Shown: one piece after another, positions 47,021 to 54,239 of the stretch
Layout: each line of letters starts with the position of its first letter
How positions within the stretch are numbered: the stretch's first letter is position 1
Source of the DNA: Sphingomonas sp. PP-F2F-A104-K0414
GTDB lineage: Bacteria; Pseudomonadota; Alphaproteobacteria; Sphingomonadales; Sphingomonadaceae
Length of the DNA: 64,000 nt
Assembly: GCF_004340945.1 (NCBI RefSeq)
Contig: NZ_SLYD01000002.1
Coordinates: 611,557 to 675,556, forward strand
Reading direction: 5' to 3'
Made by a program: the position numbers and the translations under genes
Notes under the pieces: model-generated
The model's input: the letters and a program-made list of their open reading frames with translations, nothing else
Told to the model about the DNA's origin: nothing
Database searches by the model: none

Positions 47021-48175
47021 TCAAGACTCCTTCGTCCATCCGATGGCATTCAGGAGGACGTCGAACAGATGCGTGTTTGCGAAAAAGCCATGGATAGTCT
47101 CCGCCCCTGGCCCCGAGGCAGCGGCGATAACTTCCTCGCCGGTATGACCGTCCTGGACCCCGATCACGTCGTTGCTCGCGATCGTGGCGCCTGGTTTGGC
47201 CGCGGCTGCGGCAAACTGTTCGGCGAGCGGTGCGTCACGATCGCCGCCCGACATACGCAGGCCAAAGCTGTGGTCGGCCGTGAACAGGATGAGCGTGTCC
47301 TTGCCCGCAATGGCGGTAACGCGGCGGATCATGTCATCCATCTCGACGACGTGGCGCAGCCCCGCTTGCGGGTTATCGGTGTGCATGTCCCATTCGACCA
47401 TCAGGAAATAGCCCTTGGGGTTGCGCGCGAGTTGGCCGATCGTTGCCTCGACGGCCGGTAACGGCGCGTAATCGTCGTCGCGCAGAACGGCGGCCCGTGC
47501 GGCAGTGCGAACGAGCGCCGGATCCGAACCGTAGCGATACCCCGCCTGGGTAAAGGCCTGCTCGGGCGTCTGCTGGATCTTGCCAAAGGACGCGACCGCG
47601 TCCTTGCGGCCCTTGCCGATCAGGATGTCGACACCGTTGCCAAAGCGGGGCGCCAACATCTGACGGAAAATCTCGTCCTTGTCCTTGCGGGACGCGACAT
47701 GCGCGTAACACGCTGCCGGGGTGGCATCCCAGATCGGCATGTTCGTGACGACCCCGGTCGATAGACCGTGCTGCTCGGCGTATTCGAGGAACGTCTTGAT
47801 CGGCTTCACTTCGCCGCCCGAGCCCGACGGCACGACCGATACCATCGCGTTGTTCGTCTTCCGCCCGGTCATGATCGCGGTCATGCCCGCACCGGAGTCC
47901 GTGACCCAGCGGTTGAGCGACGAAGTGTCCGATAAGCCGATATATGGCATCGACTGGATGTACAGGGATTGCGGTTTATCGTGCGCAAGGATGCCTGCGG
48001 CGTTAAGCGTCGGCAGACCGCCTGCATCGCCCAGGAACACGATGACGTTGCGGGGCTTTACGGGTCGCGCTTGAGCGGACGCTGCGCCGCTCCCCACCAG
48101 ACCGGCGGCCAGACAGCACGCTGCCAATACATCCTTACGCAACGTGCGTTCGGAGGTGCTTCCGGTTCTTGTCAT
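47021..48175 (-). CDS. Exported alkaline phosphatase (PhoA superfamily)
   Basis: A 384-residue enzyme with a signal peptide (cleavage near ASAQA). Metal and nucleophile sites are clear: FLGDAGG (D50), WVTDSGAGMTA with D93 and nucleophile S94, FLMVEWDMHTDN, LFTADHSFG and the late His block QDGHTGEEV. It is shorter than E. coli PhoA. Function: releases phosphate from organic monoesters in the periplasm. Only a single Pho half-site-like CTGTCAC is seen upstream (48252-48258, minus). Divergent from the second receptor operon. Confidence 0.9.
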   Translation of the reverse strand: MTRTGSTSERTLRKDVLAACCLAAGLVGSGAASAQARPVKPRNVIVFLGDAGGLPTLNAAGILAHDKPQSLYIQSMPYIGLSDTSSLNRWVTDSGAGMTAIMTGRKTNNAMVSVVPSGSGGEVKPIKTFLEYAEQHGLSTGVVTNMPIWDATPAACYAHVASRKDKDEIFRQMLAPRFGNGVDILIGKGRKDAVASFGKIQQTPEQAFTQAGYRYGSDPALVRTAARAAVLRDDDYAPLPAVEATIGQLARNPKGYFLMVEWDMHTDNPQAGLRHVVEMDDMIRRVTAIAGKDTLILFTADHSFGLRMSGGDRDAPLAEQFAAAAAKPGATIASNDVIGVQDGHTGEEVIAAASGPGAETIHGFFANTHLFDVLLNAIGWTKES

Positions 48176-48315
48176 TGGTCGAGTCCCAGACTGGTAACGC
48201 GTTCGAGCGAAGATTTGTGAGTTGTCGCTACAGCGAGCATCTTACCCATTTGTGACAGCAGCGTTTGCAATCCCGCTGCGAAACCGCGCCCCTTAAAGGC
48301 GGCCAGGAATGACAC

Positions 48316-48333
48316 CCGTCACCGTCCAGTCAC
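48316..48333 (+). promoter_or_regulatory. Second Pho-box-like direct repeat
   Basis: CCGTCAC and CAGTCAC separated by four bases (11-bp period), each one base off CTGTCAC, oriented toward the receptor gene at 48446 and about 112 bases upstream of its ATG. Layout fits a PhoB site; binding is inferred. Confidence 0.6.
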
Positions 48334-48445
48334 GCAATCATCATGGGACAGTAATGTTACCGTAGTCCCGCCGTCATAGCCCGCCCCCATAGCGCTGTGG
48401 ACACGTCGGCCGGTAAGGCCGGGACACATTGGGGTTCGAGTTACC

Positions 48446-50953
48446 ATGCAGACGATCACGATACTGCGGGGGACCGCGGCGTTGATGGCCATCGCCGTCG
48501 CCACCGGCCCGGTCGATGCACAATCAGCGCCGATCGCACAAAAAGACACTATGTCGGCGCCCGATGCCGGTTCCGGAGATGAGATCCTGGTTACGGGCCG
48601 CCTCGGCACCGTCGCGCAGAAGAAGGTGGATGCGAGCTATTCGATCACCACGATCAGCGAGAAGGACCTTCGCGAGCGAGCGATCGGCAACCTGGCCGAG
48701 GCGATGCAGCAGATCCCGGGCGTGTGGGCGGATTCCTCAGGCGGCGTCGGTGCGAACAACACGCGCGTCCGCGGCATCCCGCGCGGCGGCTACGAGTCGC
48801 TCGCGGTGTACGAGGACGGCCTGCCGATCCAGCATGATCCCGGCATCAACTGGATCAATGTCGACCAGTTCCTCCGCATCGACGAGACCTATTCGGGGAT
48901 CGAGGCGGTCCGCGGCGGCCCCTCCTCGATCTTTGCCGCCAACGCGCCCGGCGGCCTCGTCAACTTCATCCCGCGCAAGGGCACGCCGCAGCTGAGCGGC
49001 CTGCTCAAGCTGACGACGTCCGATTACGGCCAAATCCGCGGCGACGCGTGGCTCGGCGGGCCGATTGCGGACGGGTGGCGCTTTTCGGTCGGCGGCTATT
49101 ACAACAAGGACCAGGGCATCCGCGATCCGGGGCCGGCGGCGAACAACGGCGGCCAGGGCCGCGTGCTGATCTCCAAGGATTTCGCGCGGGGCAGCATCTC
49201 GTTCGGCGTGAAGTACATGGAAGATAACAACTTCTTCTTCGACGCCATCCCATTGGTGCGCAACGGCGACGATCTGAAGCCGCTCGCGCCGTTCAACGGC
49301 CATGACGACACGCTGACCGGACCGCAGGACGGTCGCGTCCAGATCAAGACGCCCGACGGTATCCGCAAGGCGCAGTTCAACCTGTTCAACCAGACCAGCG
49401 ACCTGCAGTTCACGCTGAAGGGCAATACCGAGTTCGACGACGGCACGACGATCAGCGGCGGGTTCCGCTATCGCGACTCCACCACCGATCGCAACGCGCG
49501 TGGGCTGAACAGCCTCAACACGCAGGCGGCGCAATTGTCCTCGGTCCGTGCCAACGCGGTCAAGGCGTTCGCAGGCCGCGGCGCGACCGACGTGCGGCTG
49601 GTCTATAACGACGATGGCAGTGCGTATGGCGCCAATGCGAACGGCAACGGCCTGGTCGGGGTCAACACCTTCCAGTCGATCCAGAATCCGATCAAGGAGA
49701 CCATGGGCCTGATCGAACTCGGCCATGTCTACGAGACCGGGATCGGTCGACACGACGTGAAGCTCGGCCTGTACGGCACCACCGCAGACTGGGCGCATGA
49801 TCGCAACGACGGCGTCGGCCTGACCGAAGTCGCGCCGAACGCACGCCTGCTCGATATCGTCGCGGTCAACGCGGGCGGGCAGGTCGTCGGGCGCGTCACC
49901 GACACCGGCATTCAGCGCTACGAGGCACGGTTCGCGCATTCCTATGGCGGGTATGAGGACGTCGCGTTCTACATTTCCGACGAGTGGCAGGTCACGCCGA
50001 AGCTGCGCGTCGATGGCGGCTTTCGCTACGAGACGATCTGGATCCATGGCTATTCGGAAGGCGTGAAAAGCTTCAATCTCGGCAATCCCGACACCCTCGC
50101 CGACGACAACGTCTTGTACGGCTCGGGCGTGTTCAACCGCTTCGACCCGAAGTTCAGCGACCACAGCTACACGATCGGCGCGAACTGGCAGTTCATCCCC
50201 GAGGCGGGCATCTTCGGGCGCTACACCAGCACCTACCGCCTGCCGCAGATCGGCCAGTACCGCGACAACGTGCTGCCGACCGGCATCCGCAGCCAGTCGA
50301 TCGAACAGGCCGAGGCGGGCGTGAAGTTCCAGAAGCCCTGGGGCAGCCTGTACGCCACGCTGTTCTACAATTCGTTCAAGGACGTGCAGTTCACCAACAC
50401 GTATATCGACCCGGCTAGCTTACGCATCGTCCAGGAGATCAATTACGGCGACGTCAGCACGACCGGAGTCGAGCTGGAAGCGAACCTGAAGCCGGTGCGC
50501 TGGTTCGACGTCTCGGCGACCGCGACGTACCAGGAGCCGAAGTTCAAGAACTATACCTACAACACGATCGTCGCCGGCGCGCCTGTCACCACCTCGTTCG
50601 ACGGCAACCGCCCGTCGAGCATGCCCAAGGTGATGGCGAGCATCCGCCCGCGCGTATCGCTAATCGGCGGCCGCCTGCGCGTGCTGGGCGAATGGCGGTA
50701 TGAGGGCGACAAGTTCAACGACGATTCCAACCTCGTGAAGCTGCCGGCGTTCTCGGTGTTCAATGCCAGTGCCGAGCTGGACGTGACGCAGAACGTCACC
50801 GTGCAGGTCAAGGGCACCAACCTGTCGAATGCACTCGGGCTGGGCCAGGGCGGCGGACAGCAGCTCGTGCCGGGGGCGGCGGATGGTGCGGTGATCCTCG
50901 CCCGACCGATCTTCGGCCGCGCGGTGCAGGGTTCGGTGTTGTTCAAATTCTGA
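48446..50953 (+). CDS. TonB-dependent receptor of the PI-PLC operon
   Basis: An 835-residue receptor. Signal peptide (to about VDA-QSA), TonB box DEILVTGR, plug (NLAEAMQQIPGVWADSSGG, GIPRGGYESLAVYEDG) and a barrel ending in SVLFKF. The plug resembles siderophore-receptor-type proteins (GLPIQHDPGINW, RGGPSSIFAANAPGG). No STN signalling domain. The ligand may be a phosphorylated compound given the enzymes that follow; this is inference. It leads an operon with the PI-PLC-like and acid phosphatase genes (14-base gap, then overlap). Confidence 0.92.
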   Translation: MQTITILRGTAALMAIAVATGPVDAQSAPIAQKDTMSAPDAGSGDEILVTGRLGTVAQKKVDASYSITTISEKDLRERAIGNLAEAMQQIPGVWADSSGGVGANNTRVRGIPRGGYESLAVYEDGLPIQHDPGINWINVDQFLRIDETYSGIEAVRGGPSSIFAANAPGGLVNFIPRKGTPQLSGLLKLTTSDYGQIRGDAWLGGPIADGWRFSVGGYYNKDQGIRDPGPAANNGGQGRVLISKDFARGSISFGVKYMEDNNFFFDAIPLVRNGDDLKPLAPFNGHDDTLTGPQDGRVQIKTPDGIRKAQFNLFNQTSDLQFTLKGNTEFDDGTTISGGFRYRDSTTDRNARGLNSLNTQAAQLSSVRANAVKAFAGRGATDVRLVYNDDGSAYGANANGNGLVGVNTFQSIQNPIKETMGLIELGHVYETGIGRHDVKLGLYGTTADWAHDRNDGVGLTEVAPNARLLDIVAVNAGGQVVGRVTDTGIQRYEARFAHSYGGYEDVAFYISDEWQVTPKLRVDGGFRYETIWIHGYSEGVKSFNLGNPDTLADDNVLYGSGVFNRFDPKFSDHSYTIGANWQFIPEAGIFGRYTSTYRLPQIGQYRDNVLPTGIRSQSIEQAEAGVKFQKPWGSLYATLFYNSFKDVQFTNTYIDPASLRIVQEINYGDVSTTGVELEANLKPVRWFDVSATATYQEPKFKNYTYNTIVAGAPVTTSFDGNRPSSMPKVMASIRPRVSLIGGRLRVLGEWRYEGDKFNDDSNLVKLPAFSVFNASAELDVTQNVTVQVKGTNLSNALGLGQGGGQQLVPGAADGAVILARPIFGRAVQGSVLFKF

Positions 50954-50967
50954 TCGGGAGAGTATCC

Positions 50968-52041
50968 GTGAAGCGATCGATCTTGGCGGGGCTGACCCTC
51001 GGCCTTCTTACCCAAACGGCAATGGCGCGCGATACCGCGCCGCCGCTGCGGATCAACGACGTGGCGGTGATCGGCACGCATAACAGCTATAAACAGCCGA
51101 TGCCCGCCGCGACGATGGCGAAGGTCCGTGCGGCCGATCCGGCGATGGCGGATGCGCTCGATTACTCGCATCGCAGCCTGACCGAACAACTCGATGCCGG
51201 CGCCCGGCAACTCGAGATCGACGTGAACTACGATCCGCAGGGCGGCCATTACGCGCGCGGCTCGAACGATCCGAAGCTCAGACGGCCGGGCTTCAAGGTG
51301 CTGCACATCCCCGGCATCGACAACGCATCGAGCTGCGTCCTGCTGACCGAATGCCTGACGATCATCCGCGACTGGTCGGCAAAGCATCCGCGTCACGTGC
51401 CAATCCTGCTGATGTTCAACGCCAAGGACGAGCGCAACGCCGCGCGCGGCGGGATCGATGCGCTGGCGTTCGAGACGGCGGCATATGATGCGCTCGACGC
51501 GGAAATCCGCTCGGTAATGGCGCCCGGCAAGCTGATCGTGCCCGACGACGTGCAGGGTCGCTATCCGACGTTGCGCGACGCGGTGCTCGCGGACAACTGG
51601 CCGTTGCTGGAGGTCTCGCGCGGGAAATTCCTGTTCGCGCTCGACGAGCCGCCCGCCAAGGTCGCGGTGTACCGGGGCAAGCGGCGTTCGCTCGAGGGGC
51701 GCGTGTTCTTCATCAACACCGACGAAGCCTCGCCTGCGGCCGCCTATCTGACGCTCAACGACCCGGTCCGCGATGCCGACCGGATCCGCCGCGACGTCGC
51801 TACCGGGTTCATCGTCCGCACGCGGGCCGATGCCAACACGCGCGAGGCTCGTGCCAACGACATCGTTCCTCGCAACACCGCACTGGCGGGCGGCGCGCAA
51901 TATGTCTCGACCGACTATCTCTGGCCCGATCCGCGGCTCGCCGGCGGCTATCACGTTGCCCTGCCCGGCGGTCTGGTCGCGCGCTGCAACCCCGTGCGCC
52001 GTCCCAAGGGCTGCGGCGATCTGGAAGGCGCTGCAAAGTGA
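50968..52041 (+). CDS. Secreted Ca2+-type phosphoinositide phospholipase C-like protein
   Basis: A 357-residue TIM-barrel phosphodiesterase of the PI-PLC-C1 type (PF16670). Start GTG 50968 (GGGAG upstream); signal peptide MKRSILAGLTLGLLTQTAMA. The active-site block VIGTHNSYKQ carries catalytic His38 and Asn39; LDAGARQLEIDVNYDPQGGH carries the metal acidic residues. The family cleaves phosphoinositides or related lipid head groups; the real substrate is unknown. Its stop overlaps the acid phosphatase start as GTGA, so the two are coupled. Confidence 0.88.
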   Translation: MKRSILAGLTLGLLTQTAMARDTAPPLRINDVAVIGTHNSYKQPMPAATMAKVRAADPAMADALDYSHRSLTEQLDAGARQLEIDVNYDPQGGHYARGSNDPKLRRPGFKVLHIPGIDNASSCVLLTECLTIIRDWSAKHPRHVPILLMFNAKDERNAARGGIDALAFETAAYDALDAEIRSVMAPGKLIVPDDVQGRYPTLRDAVLADNWPLLEVSRGKFLFALDEPPAKVAVYRGKRRSLEGRVFFINTDEASPAAAYLTLNDPVRDADRIRRDVATGFIVRTRADANTREARANDIVPRNTALAGGAQYVSTDYLWPDPRLAGGYHVALPGGLVARCNPVRRPKGCGDLEGAAK

Positions 52042-52778
52042 TCCGCAGCCTGTCGCTGCTCGCGGTCCTCGCGCTGACAGGCGCGGCGGATGGTCCCGCG
52101 GCTTATCTCGCGAACCAGCCGATGCCGGACCTGATGCAGGTCCTGCCCGCCCCGCCCAGGCCCGGTTCGCCGCAGGATGCCGACGACCGCGCAACCTTCC
52201 AGCAAACGCGCGCGCTGCTCGGGACGCCGCGGGGCGAAATGGCGACCCGCGACGTCACCGACGACCGCTTCACCGTCTTCGCCTGCGCGATCGGCCGTAA
52301 GCTCGATACGACGTCGTCCCCTGCCCTCACCCGCATCTTCGCGCGAATGAGCGACCAGGGCATGGTCGGCCGCGCCAAGGATGGCTTTGCCGTCAAGCGT
52401 CCGTACCTGAGGGACGACCTGCCGATCTGCGAACCCAAGACCGCGCATCTGGCGGGCAATGGCGATTACCCGTCGGGCCACACGACTTCGGGGTGGTCCG
52501 CCGCGCTGATCCTCGCCGAACTGATGCCGGATCGCGCCACCCGGATCCTGCGCCGTGGACGCCAATATGGCGAGAGCCGCTACATCTGCGGATCGCACAG
52601 CCGAAGCGCGGTCGAGGCGGGCTATATGGCAGGATCGGTGCTGGTCGCGATGCTCCAAACCTCGCCGGACTTCAGGCGTGAGATGGACGTGGCGCGATCG
52701 GAACTCGCCGAGATCAAAGCGCCTGCACCGGACGCGGAGCGGTGCAGGGCCGAAGCAAAGGGCGCCGGTCACGGATGA
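52038..52778 (+). CDS. Class A nonspecific acid phosphatase (PAP2)
   Basis: A 246-residue secreted enzyme of the PhoN type, starting at GTG 52038. PAP2 motifs are KDGFAVKRPY (K120, R121), GNGDYPSGHTTSG (H148) and RGRQYGESRYICGSH with catalytic His187. After this His the usual S-D-V is SAV, so the conserved Asp of KX6RP-PSGH-SRX5HX3D enzymes is replaced by Ala191. This may weaken activity or alter specificity. It would release phosphate from the products of the upstream PI-PLC-like enzyme. Confidence 0.88.
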   Translation: MIRSLSLLAVLALTGAADGPAAYLANQPMPDLMQVLPAPPRPGSPQDADDRATFQQTRALLGTPRGEMATRDVTDDRFTVFACAIGRKLDTTSSPALTRIFARMSDQGMVGRAKDGFAVKRPYLRDDLPICEPKTAHLAGNGDYPSGHTTSGWSAALILAELMPDRATRILRRGRQYGESRYICGSHSRSAVEAGYMAGSVLVAMLQTSPDFRREMDVARSELAEIKAPAPDAERCRAEAKGAGHG

Positions 52779-53254
52779 TCATCGGCCGTTACGTGCGCAC
52801 GGATATGGAATGTGTTGTCCGCCACCTCATCCATGTCGAACGGGACCGCCATGCGATAGCCGTCCTCGGCAAGCGCGGCCGCCAGTCCGCCGAGCAACAT
52901 TTCCTGTCGCCTATCCAGATCATTCTGCGACACCAGCGGGCGGATCGTCGCGGTCAGCGAGCATTGCCTGGCCCGGCATTCCATTGCGACCTCGGATAGC
53001 AGGGGATACGCACGGCGGAGGTCCGCAACCGCGGTCTCGACTGGCATTGCAGTCGGTGCGACGCGGGTCGGCCTGATCGAGCTGAGCGGTACGGCCTTGG
53101 CGGCGGTAACCGGCGCACCGCGGATCACGACGATCCCCGTTGCCGGATCCGAGCGCGCGCGAGGATGCCATCCGGCAATTATTCCGCTCACGACGACCAT
53201 CGACGTCAAGCCGCCGAGCAACACCGCACCGGATCGGGAACGAACGCTTTGCAT
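52769..53254 (-). CDS. Membrane-anchored hypothetical protein
   Basis: A 161-residue protein with one N-terminal membrane segment or signal (VLLGGLTSMVVVSGIIAGW) and a periplasmic part with paired Cys (ECRARQCSLTATI). Its 3' end overlaps the acid phosphatase gene tail to tail by 10 bases. Same strand as, and downstream of, the NLP-like gene (60-base gap), so possibly co-transcribed with it. Not recognised. Confidence 0.65.
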   Translation of the reverse strand: MQSVRSRSGAVLLGGLTSMVVVSGIIAGWHPRARSDPATGIVVIRGAPVTAAKAVPLSSIRPTRVAPTAMPVETAVADLRRAYPLLSEVAMECRARQCSLTATIRPLVSQNDLDRRQEMLLGGLAAALAEDGYRMAVPFDMDEVADNTFHIRAHVTADDHP

Positions 53255-53314
53255 GCGGCCTCCACAGCGCCAAGCACCCTGCGCCGCCGGGACATTGGCG
53301 GCGCAGGGTATCGA

Positions 53315-54163
53315 TCAGCAGATGGTGGAGCCTGATGGGCATCCCGGCGAGTCACCGCCGGCATCGACGTTGGCGTTGAACCCGGGGGCTATGCCGCTCG
53401 CATTGGCGGCCGCGAGCGTGCCTGCGAACCGGGCGTCCTTATTGTCGAAATTCGCGCCCTTGAAATCGTAATTGGAGACCGCGTTCCTGACCCCGACCGA
53501 CGGGTAGCCGTTCCAGCTTACCAGCGGCTGGATCAGCCATTGCCCGGTGCCGTTCTCGGCGGGCTCGTCGCCGCCGTCGGTCTTGGAGAAGCGCCACAGA
53601 TGGGAGAAGCCCCAGGTCTCGTAATGGAAGACGAGCTTCGCGTGCTCGCCGCTCGAGTCGCTGACGAAGCGGAGTTGATCGCCGCTGCGCGTATCCCATT
53701 TGCCATGATCGCCGCGCGTGACGCCGACGACGCGGCTGCCGGTGCCCTGGTCGGTGGTCCAGACGATGATCGATTCCCAGTCATAGGCGTGCGAGAAATC
53801 GGACTGCCAGAAATAGCTGTAGACCCGCCCGCAATAGCCGTTGTTACAGCGGCTGCGCGCATAGACGTTGCTCTGCGTGCGATAGCTAGCGCTGCGGCAC
53901 GATGCCGGTGGTCGCGTGGCGTAAGTGGATGCCGCCGGGCTGATCGAGCCTGCCGCGTCCACGGCCGGCACGTTGAAGCAGACGTCGGTGTCGAAGTCGA
54001 TCGCAGGCTGGAAGCGTTTGTCGAGCGCGGTGGCACGTTCGGGCAGCGGCGAGACCGGCGCCGGCCAGCCTTGTGCGAATGCGGGCGTCGCCTGCGCCAC
54101 CAGCATGGCGGCGGCGGTGCCGATCATCAGGGATAGCCGGCTCGTCGAAACATGGTTTTTCAT
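53315..54163 (-). CDS. Secreted NPP1/NLP-family (necrosis-inducing type) protein
   Basis: A 282-residue secreted protein: signal peptide to about residue 30 (ATPAFAQG). It shows the NPP1 core: FDTDVCFNVPAVDAAG, then VYSYFWQSD, SHAYDWESIIVW and a late YDFKGANF block. The canonical GHRHDWE heptapeptide reads SHAYDWE here; with D122 this leaves D122, H125, D128 and E130 as the expected metal ligands, so the site may still bind metal although Arg and the second His are lost. NLPs of plant pathogens are cytolysins binding glycosylinositol phosphorylceramides. A GGGAG ribosome site precedes ATG 54163. Toxicity here is unproven. Confidence 0.85.
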   Translation of the reverse strand: MKNHVSTSRLSLMIGTAAAMLVAQATPAFAQGWPAPVSPLPERATALDKRFQPAIDFDTDVCFNVPAVDAAGSISPAASTYATRPPASCRSASYRTQSNVYARSRCNNGYCGRVYSYFWQSDFSHAYDWESIIVWTTDQGTGSRVVGVTRGDHGKWDTRSGDQLRFVSDSSGEHAKLVFHYETWGFSHLWRFSKTDGGDEPAENGTGQWLIQPLVSWNGYPSVGVRNAVSNYDFKGANFDNKDARFAGTLAAANASGIAPGFNANVDAGGDSPGCPSGSTIC

Positions 54164-54205
54164 ACAAACTCCCGTTGCAGGATGTCGTGAGGTACGCCGT
54201 ACGCT

Positions 54206-54235
54206 CTCGTCCGCGGCGAACACGCCGCGGACGAG
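54206..54235 (-). terminator. Strong hairpin between receptor and NLP-like gene
   Basis: Perfect 13-bp stem (54206-54218 with 54223-54235) with an AACA loop directly after the receptor stop at 54240. It may end or attenuate the receptor transcript before the NLP-like gene. Confidence 0.7.
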
Positions 54236-54239
54236 GAGT

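Noticed and set aside
48252..48258. Pho half-site before the alkaline phosphatase gene
   Set aside because: Only a single CTGTCAC is present; the partner at 11-bp spacing is missing, so it is not called as a Pho box.
50557..52194. Minus-strand open frame of 545 codons
   Set aside because: Antisense to receptor, PI-PLC and phosphatase genes; no motif.
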